From: Sulfurovaceae bacterium
GTDB lineage: Bacteria; Campylobacterota; Campylobacteria; Campylobacterales; Sulfurovaceae
Direction: 5' to 3'
Assembly (NCBI GenBank): GCA_016744805.1
Contig: JADGDQ010000027.1
Coordinates: 1-32,198 of the forward strand
Length of the DNA: 32,198 nt
Of this stretch, positions 1 through 8,825 are shown piece by piece. The translations under genes were made by a program, and so were the position numbers. The stretch's first letter is position 1, and each line of letters starts with the position of its first letter. Under the pieces are notes generated by a model that saw only the letters and a program-made list of their open reading frames with translations, was not told the origin of the DNA and ran no database searches.

Positions 1-1
1 A

Positions 2-349
2 ATGACTCAATTCTTATCTATCTTACTCCTCAGCCTTTCTACAGATGTACTAGAAGCCAAAAAAGAAACAGGTGTTGCTTCTTACTATTCTAATTGTCTC
101 GCAGGAAAAGCTACAGCTTGTGGAGAACCATATAATACAAAAAAGCTTACCGCTGCCCATAAAACACTCCCTTTTGGTACATTAGTAGAGGTAACTATGC
201 TCTCTACAGGTAAAAAGGTTTTAGTAAAAATTAATGATAGAGGTCCATATAGTAAGAAAAGAGTGATTGACCTCTCGTATAGAGCAGCCAAAGAGATAGG
301 GCTTATACGAGCAGGGATTGCTAGAGTTAAAATTCAAGTAGTTAAATAG
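2..349 (+). CDS. RlpA-like double-psi beta-barrel protein, possibly 5'-truncated
   Basis: The protein is 115 aa, with a hydrophobic N-terminus (about residues 4-12) followed by a single RlpA/DPBB domain. Visible family hallmarks are ASYYS (26-30), the H53 region TAAHKTLPFGT, and KINDRGPY (76-83) followed by the VIDLSYRAA segment. RlpA proteins are exported septal-ring lytic transglycosylases that cut denuded peptidoglycan glycans. Most also carry a C-terminal SPOR domain, which is absent here. The first ATG lies at base 2, so no ribosome binding site can be checked. The apparent signal peptide lacks the usual N-terminal Lys/Arg, so the true start may lie upstream of the window. The gene converges on pgpA with 8 bases between the stops. 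Family assignment is firm; enzymatic activity is inferred from the family. Confidence 0.85.
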   Translation: MTQFLSILLLSLSTDVLEAKKETGVASYYSNCLAGKATACGEPYNTKKLTAAHKTLPFGTLVEVTMLSTGKKVLVKINDRGPYSKKRVIDLSYRAAKEIGLIRAGIARVKIQVVK

Positions 350-357
350 AATAAAAT

Positions 358-858
358 TTACGCTCCAAAGAGTAATTTATTTATACCTATCATCACTATA
401 ACACTCAAAAATCCTCCTGCAAAACCAGCAAGGATATCATCACCCATCACACCTAATCCTCCATCTACTTTACGATCTATTACCCCAATAGTAGAGGGTT
501 TCCATATATCAAATAGTCGAAATGATGCAAAACTAAGCACTATACCTATTAATTCACCATAAGGGTATGAAACACTCAAGGCTGTAGGATAAACAACCAT
601 TAGCGTAATCCAAATACCAACAGCTTCATCAATCACTATCTCCTGAAGGTCATGTACTCCTGTAGATTTTTCATACTTATTAATCTCAAAAATACCCACA
701 ACCGTAATAGCAAGTGTTGCCATAAAGAGTGTCTCCATACCCATAGTATGAATAATAGCAATACCAACAATAAGTGCAACAAGCGTACCTACAGTACCAG
801 GAGCTTTAGGACTAAGTCCTGCACCAAAAAATGTTAAAAATACTCTTTGCATATTCAT
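358..858 (-). CDS. pgpA: Phosphatidylglycerophosphatase A
   Basis: This is an inner-membrane enzyme that removes phosphate from phosphatidylglycerophosphate to give phosphatidylglycerol. The 166 aa match the usual PgpA length. Conserved blocks are APGTVGTLVA near the N-terminus, LQEIVIDEAVG in the middle, FRLFDIWKPSTIG, and GGLGVMGDDILAGF near the end; the acidic residues of the second and last blocks form the family's metal/phosphate site. Four or five hydrophobic segments are visible. The ATG at 858 is preceded by AAGGAG at a 7-base spacing, which fixes the start over the Met two codons later. It is the last gene of the ispDF - regulator - sat-like - pgpA operon, 18 bases after the sat-like stop. 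The same order, from memory, occurs in Campylobacter jejuni. Confidence 0.93.
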   Translation of the reverse strand: MNMQRVFLTFFGAGLSPKAPGTVGTLVALIVGIAIIHTMGMETLFMATLAITVVGIFEINKYEKSTGVHDLQEIVIDEAVGIWITLMVVYPTALSVSYPYGELIGIVLSFASFRLFDIWKPSTIGVIDRKVDGGLGVMGDDILAGFAGGFLSVIVMIGINKLLFGA

Positions 859-876
859 AAATATACTCCTTGTTTT

Positions 877-2067
877 TTATGTAAGTGAGCTAGTTTGATA
901 TAGTTCTGCTAGTTTAATATAAAACTGCTCTTCATTCTGCTCTTCTAGTAATCCCGACCCTGGCATAATAGAGTAGTGCATCTCATGAAGGTTCTCAAAC
1001 CTATCAGGAAAGAGTGATGACAAGATGCTAGCAGAGACCTCTTTTCTTACTAATATAGCTGGTGGAATAATACCATTTTGTAATAATTTTAAAATCGTAG
1101 CAGAGTGATAGTGTGTGTGATGATGCTGACCATGTGGGCAAGTACGAGTACTTACCAAGGTTTTACAACTATCACAATAAACATACTCATCAATTGTCTT
1201 AATATCAATATCAATCATTTTAGAATTATCAAATATAGTATTTAGACGATTTTTATCATAATAGAGTCCTAATCCTGCATGATTTTTTCCAATAATTAAT
1301 TCATCACAACCATAATTTTTGGCTAAAAGTGCATCAAGTACAAGTTCATTATAGCCTGCAAAAATATAAGTATTTTCAAAGGGAACAACAATAACTCTAT
1401 TTTGTGGAAGATAATTATCAATAAAAGTTGTTAACGCATTATGACGAATATCATAACGAAGTCCCTCTGTTGTAAACGGTTTTCGTAAAAAAATAACCAA
1501 TAAATCACTACTACTTAAAGTTTGACGAATCATTCTTTCATGTGCACGATTAAAAGGGTTTGCAGCTAACATCATAGCAGATATTTTTGATGCCCCTGTA
1601 GTAGTAATAAGGTCTTTGATTCGTTTTATATTATCTTCAATAAGAGGATACTCTACATGATAATCACCAGAAATAGCAATATCACCTAACCTTGCTACAG
1701 TATTCTTAACTCCTGGGTGATCAGTATCACTTGTTCCATAAATATATTTCAATCTCTCTTTTGGATCAATTGCAAATATTTCATCTACAATTATCTCACC
1801 TACTTTTTTACCCCTAATAATAAGATCTAATGTCTCACCTTTTTGGGCAGAAAGTAATACAATACGATTTTTTTCACCTTTGGGTGCTAAAATAAATGCA
1901 AAAGGATAGGGATACCCTTTATACATTTTAACTTTGTCCACCTCTTTTGCTATCTTCTCGTTCATAAGTTTTTTAACAGGAGATATAAGTCCTGCTTGGA
2001 CAAGTGCTAGCGTAGATAATGCTTCTGTATCTATATATAAAGGTTTATTTTTTCTTGAAGATGCCAT
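877..2067 (-). CDS. ATP-sulfurylase-fold protein with altered sulfate-binding motifs
   Basis: The 396 aa protein has the overall layout of bacterial sulfate adenylyltransferase: an N-terminal PUA-like part, a nucleotidyltransferase core and a C-terminal part containing SATILKLLQNGIIPP (322-336), which matches the family's SGTxxRxxLxxGxxPP block. A zinc-type cluster C298-x2-C301-x8-C310-x-H312 is kept, followed by a His-rich stretch. The catalytic motifs are changed: the family's QxRNPxHxxH reads LAANPFNRAH (167-176), losing Gln, Arg and the first His, and GRDHAG reads GKNHAG (260-265). In characterised ATP sulfurylases the lost Gln and Arg bind sulfate. Homologues are usually annotated 'sulfate adenylyltransferase', but I would not infer sulfate activation. 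The ATG at 2067 has AAGGA upstream and overlaps the regulator gene by 23 bases, implying coupled translation. Confidence 0.8.
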   Translation of the reverse strand: MASSRKNKPLYIDTEALSTLALVQAGLISPVKKLMNEKIAKEVDKVKMYKGYPYPFAFILAPKGEKNRIVLLSAQKGETLDLIIRGKKVGEIIVDEIFAIDPKERLKYIYGTSDTDHPGVKNTVARLGDIAISGDYHVEYPLIEDNIKRIKDLITTTGASKISAMMLAANPFNRAHERMIRQTLSSSDLLVIFLRKPFTTEGLRYDIRHNALTTFIDNYLPQNRVIVVPFENTYIFAGYNELVLDALLAKNYGCDELIIGKNHAGLGLYYDKNRLNTIFDNSKMIDIDIKTIDEYVYCDSCKTLVSTRTCPHGQHHHTHYHSATILKLLQNGIIPPAILVRKEVSASILSSLFPDRFENLHEMHYSIMPGSGLLEEQNEEQFYIKLAELYQTSSLT

Positions 2068-2926
2068 ATTTTTTCCTTTTTTCCCAAAGACTTTTCCTAG
2101 AGATTCCTAGTTTTTTAGACAATTCTGTATCAGGGAATTTATACTGAAAACTATTTACAATAAATTTAACATAATCATCAATAGTTAAAATCTCATTTTG
2201 GTCATAGAGTTTACTCTCTGTTCTTAGCTCTATTGAATCATAAGGGGTTTCAATATTAGAAGTTGTAGATATAATAAATTCACACCCATCAATAAGCCCA
2301 AAGAGTTGGTCTCTTTCAGATTTTTTCAAAACTTGCAAATCAGAAATATAAAGCAGTGAGCATGATTGCCTACTTTTTATTTTTTCTTTCCAATTATTAT
2401 CTGTTAGAGGAATATAGTCTAGCACTCTATTGTTAATATCCATATAAGCAAAGACAATTTTATCAACTAATTTTGAATAATTGGTAAGAATCACTATAGG
2501 TAGAGTCATTTTTTCTACTTTAAAGTCTATACTAATGTCTTTTAGAAGATTTTGTGTATAGTCATTAAAAAGTCTATTTTGCTGTTTTAGCTCTTGATAC
2601 TCTTTGTAATGTTCTATCTTTCTGATAAGTTCTTCTATCATAAATGGCTTAACAATATAATCTTTTGCACCCTGTTTAAGTGGTTGACTTACGGTATCAT
2701 TGTTAATATAACTCACCATTAAAATAATAATTTTATCTTTAAATTGAGATATAAGTGGTGTACAATTTTGTCCAGGTAAATTAGTAGAGAGTAAATAAAC
2801 ATCCCCTGTACTATTTAAAGCCTCTTTAATTGAACTATAAGTCTCTGTATCAAATCCAATTTCATTCAATTTTGCAGATATACTTTGTGCTAAATAGAGT
2901 TCATTCTCTACGATAATTATTTTCAT
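2045..2926 (-). CDS. HP1021/Cj1608-type atypical orphan response regulator
   Basis: This 293 aa protein has an N-terminal receiver-like domain (about 1-115) and a C-terminal helix-turn-helix ending in KLGISRKSLWEKRKKYGI, which resembles the Fis/NtrC DNA-binding helix pair. The receiver keeps the acidic pocket (VENE, 6-9) and the conserved Lys of IVKPF, but the phosphoacceptor Asp is replaced by Ser (S47 in YLLSTNLPG). No histidine kinase is adjacent. These are the known traits of the Helicobacter HP1021 and Campylobacter Cj1608 regulators, which act without canonical phosphorylation and control redox/energy genes and oriC. Position directly after ispDF supports this orthology. It is joined to ispDF by an ATGA stop/start overlap. 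Specific targets in this organism are not visible. Confidence 0.9.
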   Translation of the reverse strand: MKIIIVENELYLAQSISAKLNEIGFDTETYSSIKEALNSTGDVYLLSTNLPGQNCTPLISQFKDKIIILMVSYINNDTVSQPLKQGAKDYIVKPFMIEELIRKIEHYKEYQELKQQNRLFNDYTQNLLKDISIDFKVEKMTLPIVILTNYSKLVDKIVFAYMDINNRVLDYIPLTDNNWKEKIKSRQSCSLLYISDLQVLKKSERDQLFGLIDGCEFIISTTSNIETPYDSIELRTESKLYDQNEILTIDDYVKFIVNSFQYKFPDTELSKKLGISRKSLWEKRKKYGIFKKK

Positions 2927-4044
2927 TTTTTTGTCCAGTCAAAATAGTTTAAATTTGCAATTGCTTCTACCGCGACACCCTCTTTTCTACCGAGGAAGCC
3001 TAGTCGTTCTGCGGTGGTGGCTTTAATGTTGACGAAGTTAGCTTTGATACCCAAAAGGGTAGCAATAGTACGACGCATTGTATCTTTGTAAGGAAGAAGT
3101 CTAGGAGCTTGGGCAATAATAGATATATCTACATTTCCAATAACTAAACCATAAGAATTTATTTTACTTACAACCAATTTAAGGAGTTCTCTTGAATCGG
3201 CTCCTGCATACTTTGGGTCTGTATCAGGAAAAAACTCTCCAATATCTCCAAATCCCCCAGCACCTAGTAGTGCATCTATGAGTGCATGAATAGCCACATC
3301 ACCATCACTATGAGCCTTAAACCCATAAGGTACATCAATCTCAACACCACAAAGCATCATCTTTTTACCATCTTCAAAAGGGTGTATATCAATACCAAAA
3401 CCTGTAAGTACTCTTGATGAAGGTGCTTGAAGACAAGCTAATTTATTAAGATCATTTACTGTTGTAAGCTTATGGGCATCCTCTGACCCTTCTACAAAAG
3501 CAACTGTACCACCATTAGCAACAATAGCACTACTCTCATCAGTATACTCAGTTTCCAAAGAAAGTGCCTTTTTAAGAAAAGAAGTTTTACTAAGCTGTGG
3601 TGTTTGGATGCGTTTAGCACTCGATCTATCAATAGGATTATTATCTATATACAAAGTATCAACAATAGGCAATACAGGAACTACGCAATCAGCATTTCCT
3701 TTTTGTAATAAAACTCGTTCTATCATCTCATTATCAATACAGCACCTAGCAATATCACTCACAAGAACAAAAGAACTTGTAACAACTTCTAACGCATTTT
3801 CAAGAGATAATTGACGAGTATTACCACCTACAACAAACTTATAATCAGCAAAAAACTGCATGAAAGCTATTTCTTCTTTTGAAGATACAACAATAATTTC
3901 TTTAAATTTGTCAAGTTTGGCAAAATTATCAGCAACTTGAAGCCAAAGTGGTTTATCTCCACTATAAAGCCATTGTTTTTTAGGTTTCATTTTGAAGCGT
4001 GTTGCGGATCCTGCACCTAAAAGTATAAGAGTTATATTAGACAA
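2923..4044 (-). CDS. ispDF: Bifunctional IspD/IspF enzyme of the MEP isoprenoid pathway
   Basis: This 373 aa fusion carries out two non-consecutive steps of the MEP pathway: CTP-dependent cytidylylation of MEP (IspD, about 1-205) and formation of MEcPP (IspF, about 212-370). The IspD part shows the nucleotide loop LLGAGSATRF (8-17), a PKKQW segment, VLVSDIARCC and RIQTPQ (145-150). The IspF part shows the metal site GIDIHPF with D219 and H221, then HSDGDVAIH ending at H253, and late substrate residues around ATTAERLGFLGR. The start codon is TTG at 4044, preceded by AGGA at a 6-base spacing; no ATG lies nearby. The fusion is common in Campylobacterota and Alphaproteobacteria. It is the first gene of the leftward operon and divergent from thiC. 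Confidence 0.95.
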   Translation of the reverse strand: MSNITLILLGAGSATRFKMKPKKQWLYSGDKPLWLQVADNFAKLDKFKEIIVVSSKEEIAFMQFFADYKFVVGGNTRQLSLENALEVVTSSFVLVSDIARCCIDNEMIERVLLQKGNADCVVPVLPIVDTLYIDNNPIDRSSAKRIQTPQLSKTSFLKKALSLETEYTDESSAIVANGGTVAFVEGSEDAHKLTTVNDLNKLACLQAPSSRVLTGFGIDIHPFEDGKKMMLCGVEIDVPYGFKAHSDGDVAIHALIDALLGAGGFGDIGEFFPDTDPKYAGADSRELLKLVVSKINSYGLVIGNVDISIIAQAPRLLPYKDTMRRTIATLLGIKANFVNIKATTAERLGFLGRKEGVAVEAIANLNYFDWTKK

Positions 4045-4128
4045 GTATATTCCTATTAGATTAAATAATCACTTCCAAAAGTGTCACGAAAGTATACACT
4101 CTAAAGCTTATAGACTCTTTTTTAAACA

Positions 4129-4142
4129 GTTAGAACTCTAAC
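4129..4142. promoter_or_regulatory. Short perfect palindrome between divergent ispDF and thiC units
   Basis: GTTAGA-AC-TCTAAC is a 6+2+6 perfect inverted repeat in the 217-base region between the divergent ispDF and thiC starts. Its size and position fit a dimeric regulator's operator, but no cognate protein is identified. A separate small repeat CACTT-CCAA-AAGTG lies at about 4071-4084. Short palindromes arise by chance in AT-rich DNA, so confidence is low. Confidence 0.25.
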
Positions 4143-4170
4143 CAAGTTATATTTAACCATACTTCCTCTA

Positions 4171-4176
4171 TATAAT
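4171..4176 (+). promoter_or_regulatory. Probable -10 element for thiC-mrp
   Basis: A consensus TATAAT lies 86 bases before the thiC ATG. Campylobacterota housekeeping promoters rely mainly on the -10 box with no conserved -35, so no -35 is claimed. A thiC ribosome binding site, AAGGAT, sits 7 bases before the ATG. The leader between them shows no TPP-riboswitch consensus. Confidence 0.4.
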
Positions 4177-4258
4177 TAAGATACTTTTTGTCCTATTTAA
4201 AAGGGGACTTAATAATAATTTAAGATTTAGTTGGTATAACTCCACTATAAGGATGTAA

Positions 4259-5620
<1,362 letters not shown>

Positions 5621-5652
5621 TAGTAAATAATTAAATAAATATGGAGAAAAAA

Positions 5653-6819
5653 ATGAATAATGAAAAAGTATTAGAAGCATTAAAAAATGTAACTTACCCA
5701 GGATTTTCAAAAGATATTGTAACTTTTGGATTTGTAAAAGATATAGAAATATCTGAAGAGAAAGTCTCTTTGAATGTTGATATTACTTCAAGTGCTCCTG
5801 AAGTAAAACTTCAACTTATCAAAGATATAGAAGTAGAGTTACAAAAAGTTGGATTCAAGGATATAATAGCAAATGTTATTCAACCTAAAGTTCCAAGAGA
5901 AATGAGTAACTCAATGAGCGGTAAAAACATTGCTCCACATGTTAAAAACTTTGTAATGGTAAGTTCTGGTAAAGGTGGCGTTGGAAAATCAACTACATCT
6001 GTAAACTTAGCAATTGCTATGGCGATGCAAGGCAAAAAAGTAGGATTACTTGATGCAGATATTTATGGTCCAAATATCCCTCGGATGATGGGTGTATCTG
6101 ACCAAAAACCAGAAATCACAGGCAACAAAGTACTCCCTCTTAAAGCCTATGGTGTAGAGATTATGTCTATGGGTTCATTGATGGAGCCAGGGCAGTCACT
6201 TATCTGGAGAGGTTCTATGATTATGAAAGCTATTGAGCAGTTCTTGCGAGATATTCTTTGGTCTGAACTGGATGTACTTGTAATAGATATGCCTCCAGGA
6301 ACTGGTGATGCACAGCTTACACTTGCTCAATCTGTACCAGTAACAGCAGGTATCACAGTTACTACACCACAAGAGGTATCACTTGATGATAGTAGAAGAA
6401 GCCTTGATATGTTCCAAAAGCTTCATATCCCAACAGCGGGTGTAATCGAAAACATGAGTGGATTTATCTGTCCTGAATGTGACGCAGAGTCTGATATTTT
6501 TGGAATGGGTACAACTGCACCTGTTGCATTAGAGTATGATACAGAGCTTATTGCACGAATACCTATAGAGCCTGCTATTCGTATTGGTGGAGATACAGGA
6601 ATGCCTGTAACTTATCATCAGCCAGATAGTGAAACAAGCAAAAGATACCAAGAAGCTGCAAGTAAGCTATTGGCATTTATAGACAAAGTAAATGCAGAAG
6701 GTGGAGCAGATAACCAGTCTATCCAACCAACAACACCTCCAGGTGTAAGTGCATGTAGCACAGGTGGAGCAGCCGCTGCACCAAAAGAAAATAGTGCTGG
6801 TGGCTGTGGCTGTAGCTAA
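5653..6819 (+). CDS. mrp: Mrp/ApbC iron-sulfur cluster carrier ATPase
   Basis: This 388 aa cytosolic P-loop ATPase binds and transfers [4Fe-4S] clusters to apo-enzymes. An N-terminal MIP18/DUF59 domain (about 1-80) is followed by the Mrp/NBP35 ATPase: the deviant Walker A SGKGGVGKST (about 105-114), DADIYGPNIPRM, IDMPPGTGDAQL, and a CPEC motif that bridges the cluster between two subunits. A low-complexity tail ends in GGCGCS, adding Cys residues that may also hold metal. An in-frame ATG exists at 5641, but GGAG at 5643-5646 is well placed for the ATG at 5653, so the shorter form is chosen. Linkage to thiC matches the known role of ApbC in thiamine synthesis in Salmonella. Confidence 0.93.
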   Translation: MNNEKVLEALKNVTYPGFSKDIVTFGFVKDIEISEEKVSLNVDITSSAPEVKLQLIKDIEVELQKVGFKDIIANVIQPKVPREMSNSMSGKNIAPHVKNFVMVSSGKGGVGKSTTSVNLAIAMAMQGKKVGLLDADIYGPNIPRMMGVSDQKPEITGNKVLPLKAYGVEIMSMGSLMEPGQSLIWRGSMIMKAIEQFLRDILWSELDVLVIDMPPGTGDAQLTLAQSVPVTAGITVTTPQEVSLDDSRRSLDMFQKLHIPTAGVIENMSGFICPECDAESDIFGMGTTAPVALEYDTELIARIPIEPAIRIGGDTGMPVTYHQPDSETSKRYQEAASKLLAFIDKVNAEGGADNQSIQPTTPPGVSACSTGGAAAAPKENSAGGCGCS

Positions 6820-6831
6820 GCCCCCCTACCC

Positions 6832-6859
6832 TCTCCCAAAATAGTTTTATTTTGGGAGA
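6832..6859. terminator. Bidirectional intrinsic terminator between mrp and the Sel1 gene
   Basis: A perfect 11-bp inverted repeat (TCTCCCAAAAT / ATTTTGGGAGA) encloses a 6-base loop. On the plus strand it is followed by a T-rich tract from 6860; on the minus strand the stem's own A/T half gives a short U-run context. It ends one base before the stop codon of the convergent Sel1 gene, so it can serve both transcripts. Confidence 0.8.
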
Positions 6860-7543
6860 TTATTTTATAATATTTTTTCTTCTACCAATCATATTTAATA
6901 ACTCATTCGCTTGGTCATAATCATCATCAGAGTCAGCACTCTCTAGTAAAGTACGAGCCTTTTTCATAGATTTTTTAGCTCCACCTATCCCATAAAGATG
7001 AAATATACCTAACCAATACTGTGCATTTTCTTTTGCCCGTTGTGATAGATAAGAACCATTATAATTTACTATTTTTTTCAAAGATTTATAAGCGAGATTA
7101 TGGTTTTGCTCTATTCCAACACCAAAGAGATAGCATAAACCAACATCAAATAGAGCATCATAATCTTTTAGTTCTACAGCCTTTTTATACCACGTAAATG
7201 CTTTTTTAAATTTTCGCATATCTCTATAAGTACAAGCAAGATTATAAGCTCCTATAGAGTGACCTTGCTTGTAAGATTTTTTGTACCAATAGATAGCTTT
7301 TTTAATATCTCTTTTATCCTTATTGCGACTATACCAATCACCCAATACTGCCTGAGCAGAGCTATTTCCATTTTTTGCAGACAATTCATACCAATAATAA
7401 GCCTTTTTTGGATTAGGCTTCACTATAATATTTTGCTCTTTATCACTTAACCCCTCTGTCAAATAATACGCCACTTCCCACTGTGCATCTACATCGCCTT
7501 TCTTGGCTTTTTTAAGTAGCTTTTTGTACTCTTTTTTTCTCAT
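6860..7543 (-). CDS. Sel1-like repeat protein, no signal peptide
   Basis: This 227 aa protein is built of about five Sel1-like (TPR-related) repeats, each helix pair about 36 residues. Repeat signatures include AYYWYELSAKNGNSSAQAVLG, AIYWYKKSYKQGHSIGAYNLA, AFTWYKKAVELKDYDALFDVG and the longer GLCYLFGVGIEQNHNLAYKS. The N-terminus is highly basic (MRKKEYKKLLKKAKKGD) and lacks a hydrophobic core, so a cytosolic location is likely; this differs from many exported Sel1 proteins of Campylobacterota. Such repeats make protein-protein contacts; no partner is evident. The ATG has AGGAG at a 7-base spacing. It stands alone, converging on mrp. Confidence 0.85.
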   Translation of the reverse strand: MRKKEYKKLLKKAKKGDVDAQWEVAYYLTEGLSDKEQNIIVKPNPKKAYYWYELSAKNGNSSAQAVLGDWYSRNKDKRDIKKAIYWYKKSYKQGHSIGAYNLACTYRDMRKFKKAFTWYKKAVELKDYDALFDVGLCYLFGVGIEQNHNLAYKSLKKIVNYNGSYLSQRAKENAQYWLGIFHLYGIGGAKKSMKKARTLLESADSDDDYDQANELLNMIGRRKNIIK

Positions 7544-7703
7544 CTCTTCACTCCTATATTTATTATAATACCAAAAAAACTAAACTACAACAAACAAAAT
7601 AGTAAAAACTTTTTCATTAAGTATATCCTTCAATCTAAACTACCTCTTAATCACTTTTTAGCTACACTATTCACAAATCTAGAGATATTTAATTGGAGTT
7701 TAG

Positions 7704-8774
7704 ATGCAACATATTGAACAGACCCTCTTGGAGCAGATGCATATCAACGATATAGAGTTAGCAAACCGTATGGAGCTTCTAAGTCTCACTCATAGTGATC
7801 TTAAAAAATTGACAACTTATCGTAATATAATAGAGAAAGATATAGATGGTATAGTAGATAAATTTTATGAAAAACAAGTTGCCGTAGAAGAGATCTCTAT
7901 GTTGATTGGTGATGCAGATACACTATTGAGACTCAAATCAGCTCAAAAACGCTATATTATTGATCTCTTTTCTGGACATTATGATAGTGAGTATGTCAAC
8001 AATAGACTTCGGATAGGGATGGTACACAAGCGGATTGGAGTCCAACCAAAGCTCTATCTCTCTGCTGTAAGAACACTTAAATATATTATCATCAATCAAC
8101 TAAAAAAAGAGATTACAAATTCTGAAGAGTTATATCAGGTTATTGATACTTTAGATAAATTACTCCATTTTGATACAACGCTCGTCGTAGATACATATAT
8201 AGCTAGCCTACTAAGTGAAATCAAAATAGCCAAAAATAAAACAGAGATTTATGCTACAAGCCTAGAGAAGGAGGTAGTTGCTAGAACCAAGCAACTCAAA
8301 GAGCAGGTACGACGCGACCCACTCACGAGTCTCTATAACCAAAGAGCTCTCTATGAGCTATTTCGCAGAGAGCTAATAGCACTCAAAAGAAGCTACAAGA
8401 CACTCTCTTTTATCTATTTTGATATAGATAACTTCAAGTATATCAATGATACTTATGGACACACTAGAGGAGATGAGATACTCAAAACTATATCCTCCAT
8501 CTTATTAAAGAATTTTAGAGAGACAGATATAGTCTGTCGCTATGGAGGAGATGAGTTTTGTATCATACTCCCTGATGCAAATATTGAAAATAGTAGTGCT
8601 TTGTGTCAAAAAGTCATCGAAAAGTTTGAAAAAGAGTGTCAAGAGAATACTCTAAGTATTGGTATAGTAGAGATTACTGCAAATAATACATTAGATATGG
8701 ATACAATCATCAATATGGCTGATACACAAATGTATAGAGCCAAAAAAGAGCAAGGTTCATATATCTGTACTTAA
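7704..8774 (+). CDS. Globin-coupled sensor diguanylate cyclase
   Basis: The 356 aa protein has an N-terminal protoglobin sensor (about 10-170), a short coiled linker (about 171-200) and a GGDEF domain (about 203-355). The probable proximal heme ligand is H108 in RIGMVHKRIGV, the family's typical context. The cyclase has an intact GGDEF motif (281-285), and the RETD I-site (272-275) is placed for c-di-GMP product inhibition. DIDNFKYINDTYGH is the Mg/GTP segment. Oxygen-dependent c-di-GMP synthesis is the established role of this architecture. No membrane segments are seen, so it is probably cytosolic. The gene is monocistronic, with a hairpin after the stop. Ligand preference (O2, CO, NO) cannot be read from sequence. 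Confidence 0.93.
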   Translation: MQHIEQTLLEQMHINDIELANRMELLSLTHSDLKKLTTYRNIIEKDIDGIVDKFYEKQVAVEEISMLIGDADTLLRLKSAQKRYIIDLFSGHYDSEYVNNRLRIGMVHKRIGVQPKLYLSAVRTLKYIIINQLKKEITNSEELYQVIDTLDKLLHFDTTLVVDTYIASLLSEIKIAKNKTEIYATSLEKEVVARTKQLKEQVRRDPLTSLYNQRALYELFRRELIALKRSYKTLSFIYFDIDNFKYINDTYGHTRGDEILKTISSILLKNFRETDIVCRYGGDEFCIILPDANIENSSALCQKVIEKFEKECQENTLSIGIVEITANNTLDMDTIINMADTQMYRAKKEQGSYICT

Positions 8775-8790
8775 GTGTAGTTTTAAGATA

Positions 8791-8822
8791 AAAAAGAAGC
8801 AGAGCAGAAGGCTCTACTTTTT
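8791..8822. terminator. Bidirectional terminator between cyclase and thiol peroxidase genes
   Basis: The core stem AGAGC / GCTCT has a 5-base loop and is extended, after one mismatch, by AAG/CTT and an A-run facing a T-run. A-rich and T-rich flanks give a U-tract in both directions. It lies in the 51 bases between convergent stop codons. Confidence 0.7.
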
Positions 8823-8825
8823 GTT

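Noticed and set aside
1117-1150. Short repeat of His codons in the sat-like gene as a possible sequencing artefact or microsatellite
   Set aside because: The frame stays open and conserved family blocks follow directly; the His run fits a metal-binding insert next to the Cys site.
2147-2290. Frameshift or split between the regulator and the sat-like gene because of their overlap
   Set aside because: Both products have complete domains and expected lengths; the 23-base overlap is simply translational coupling.
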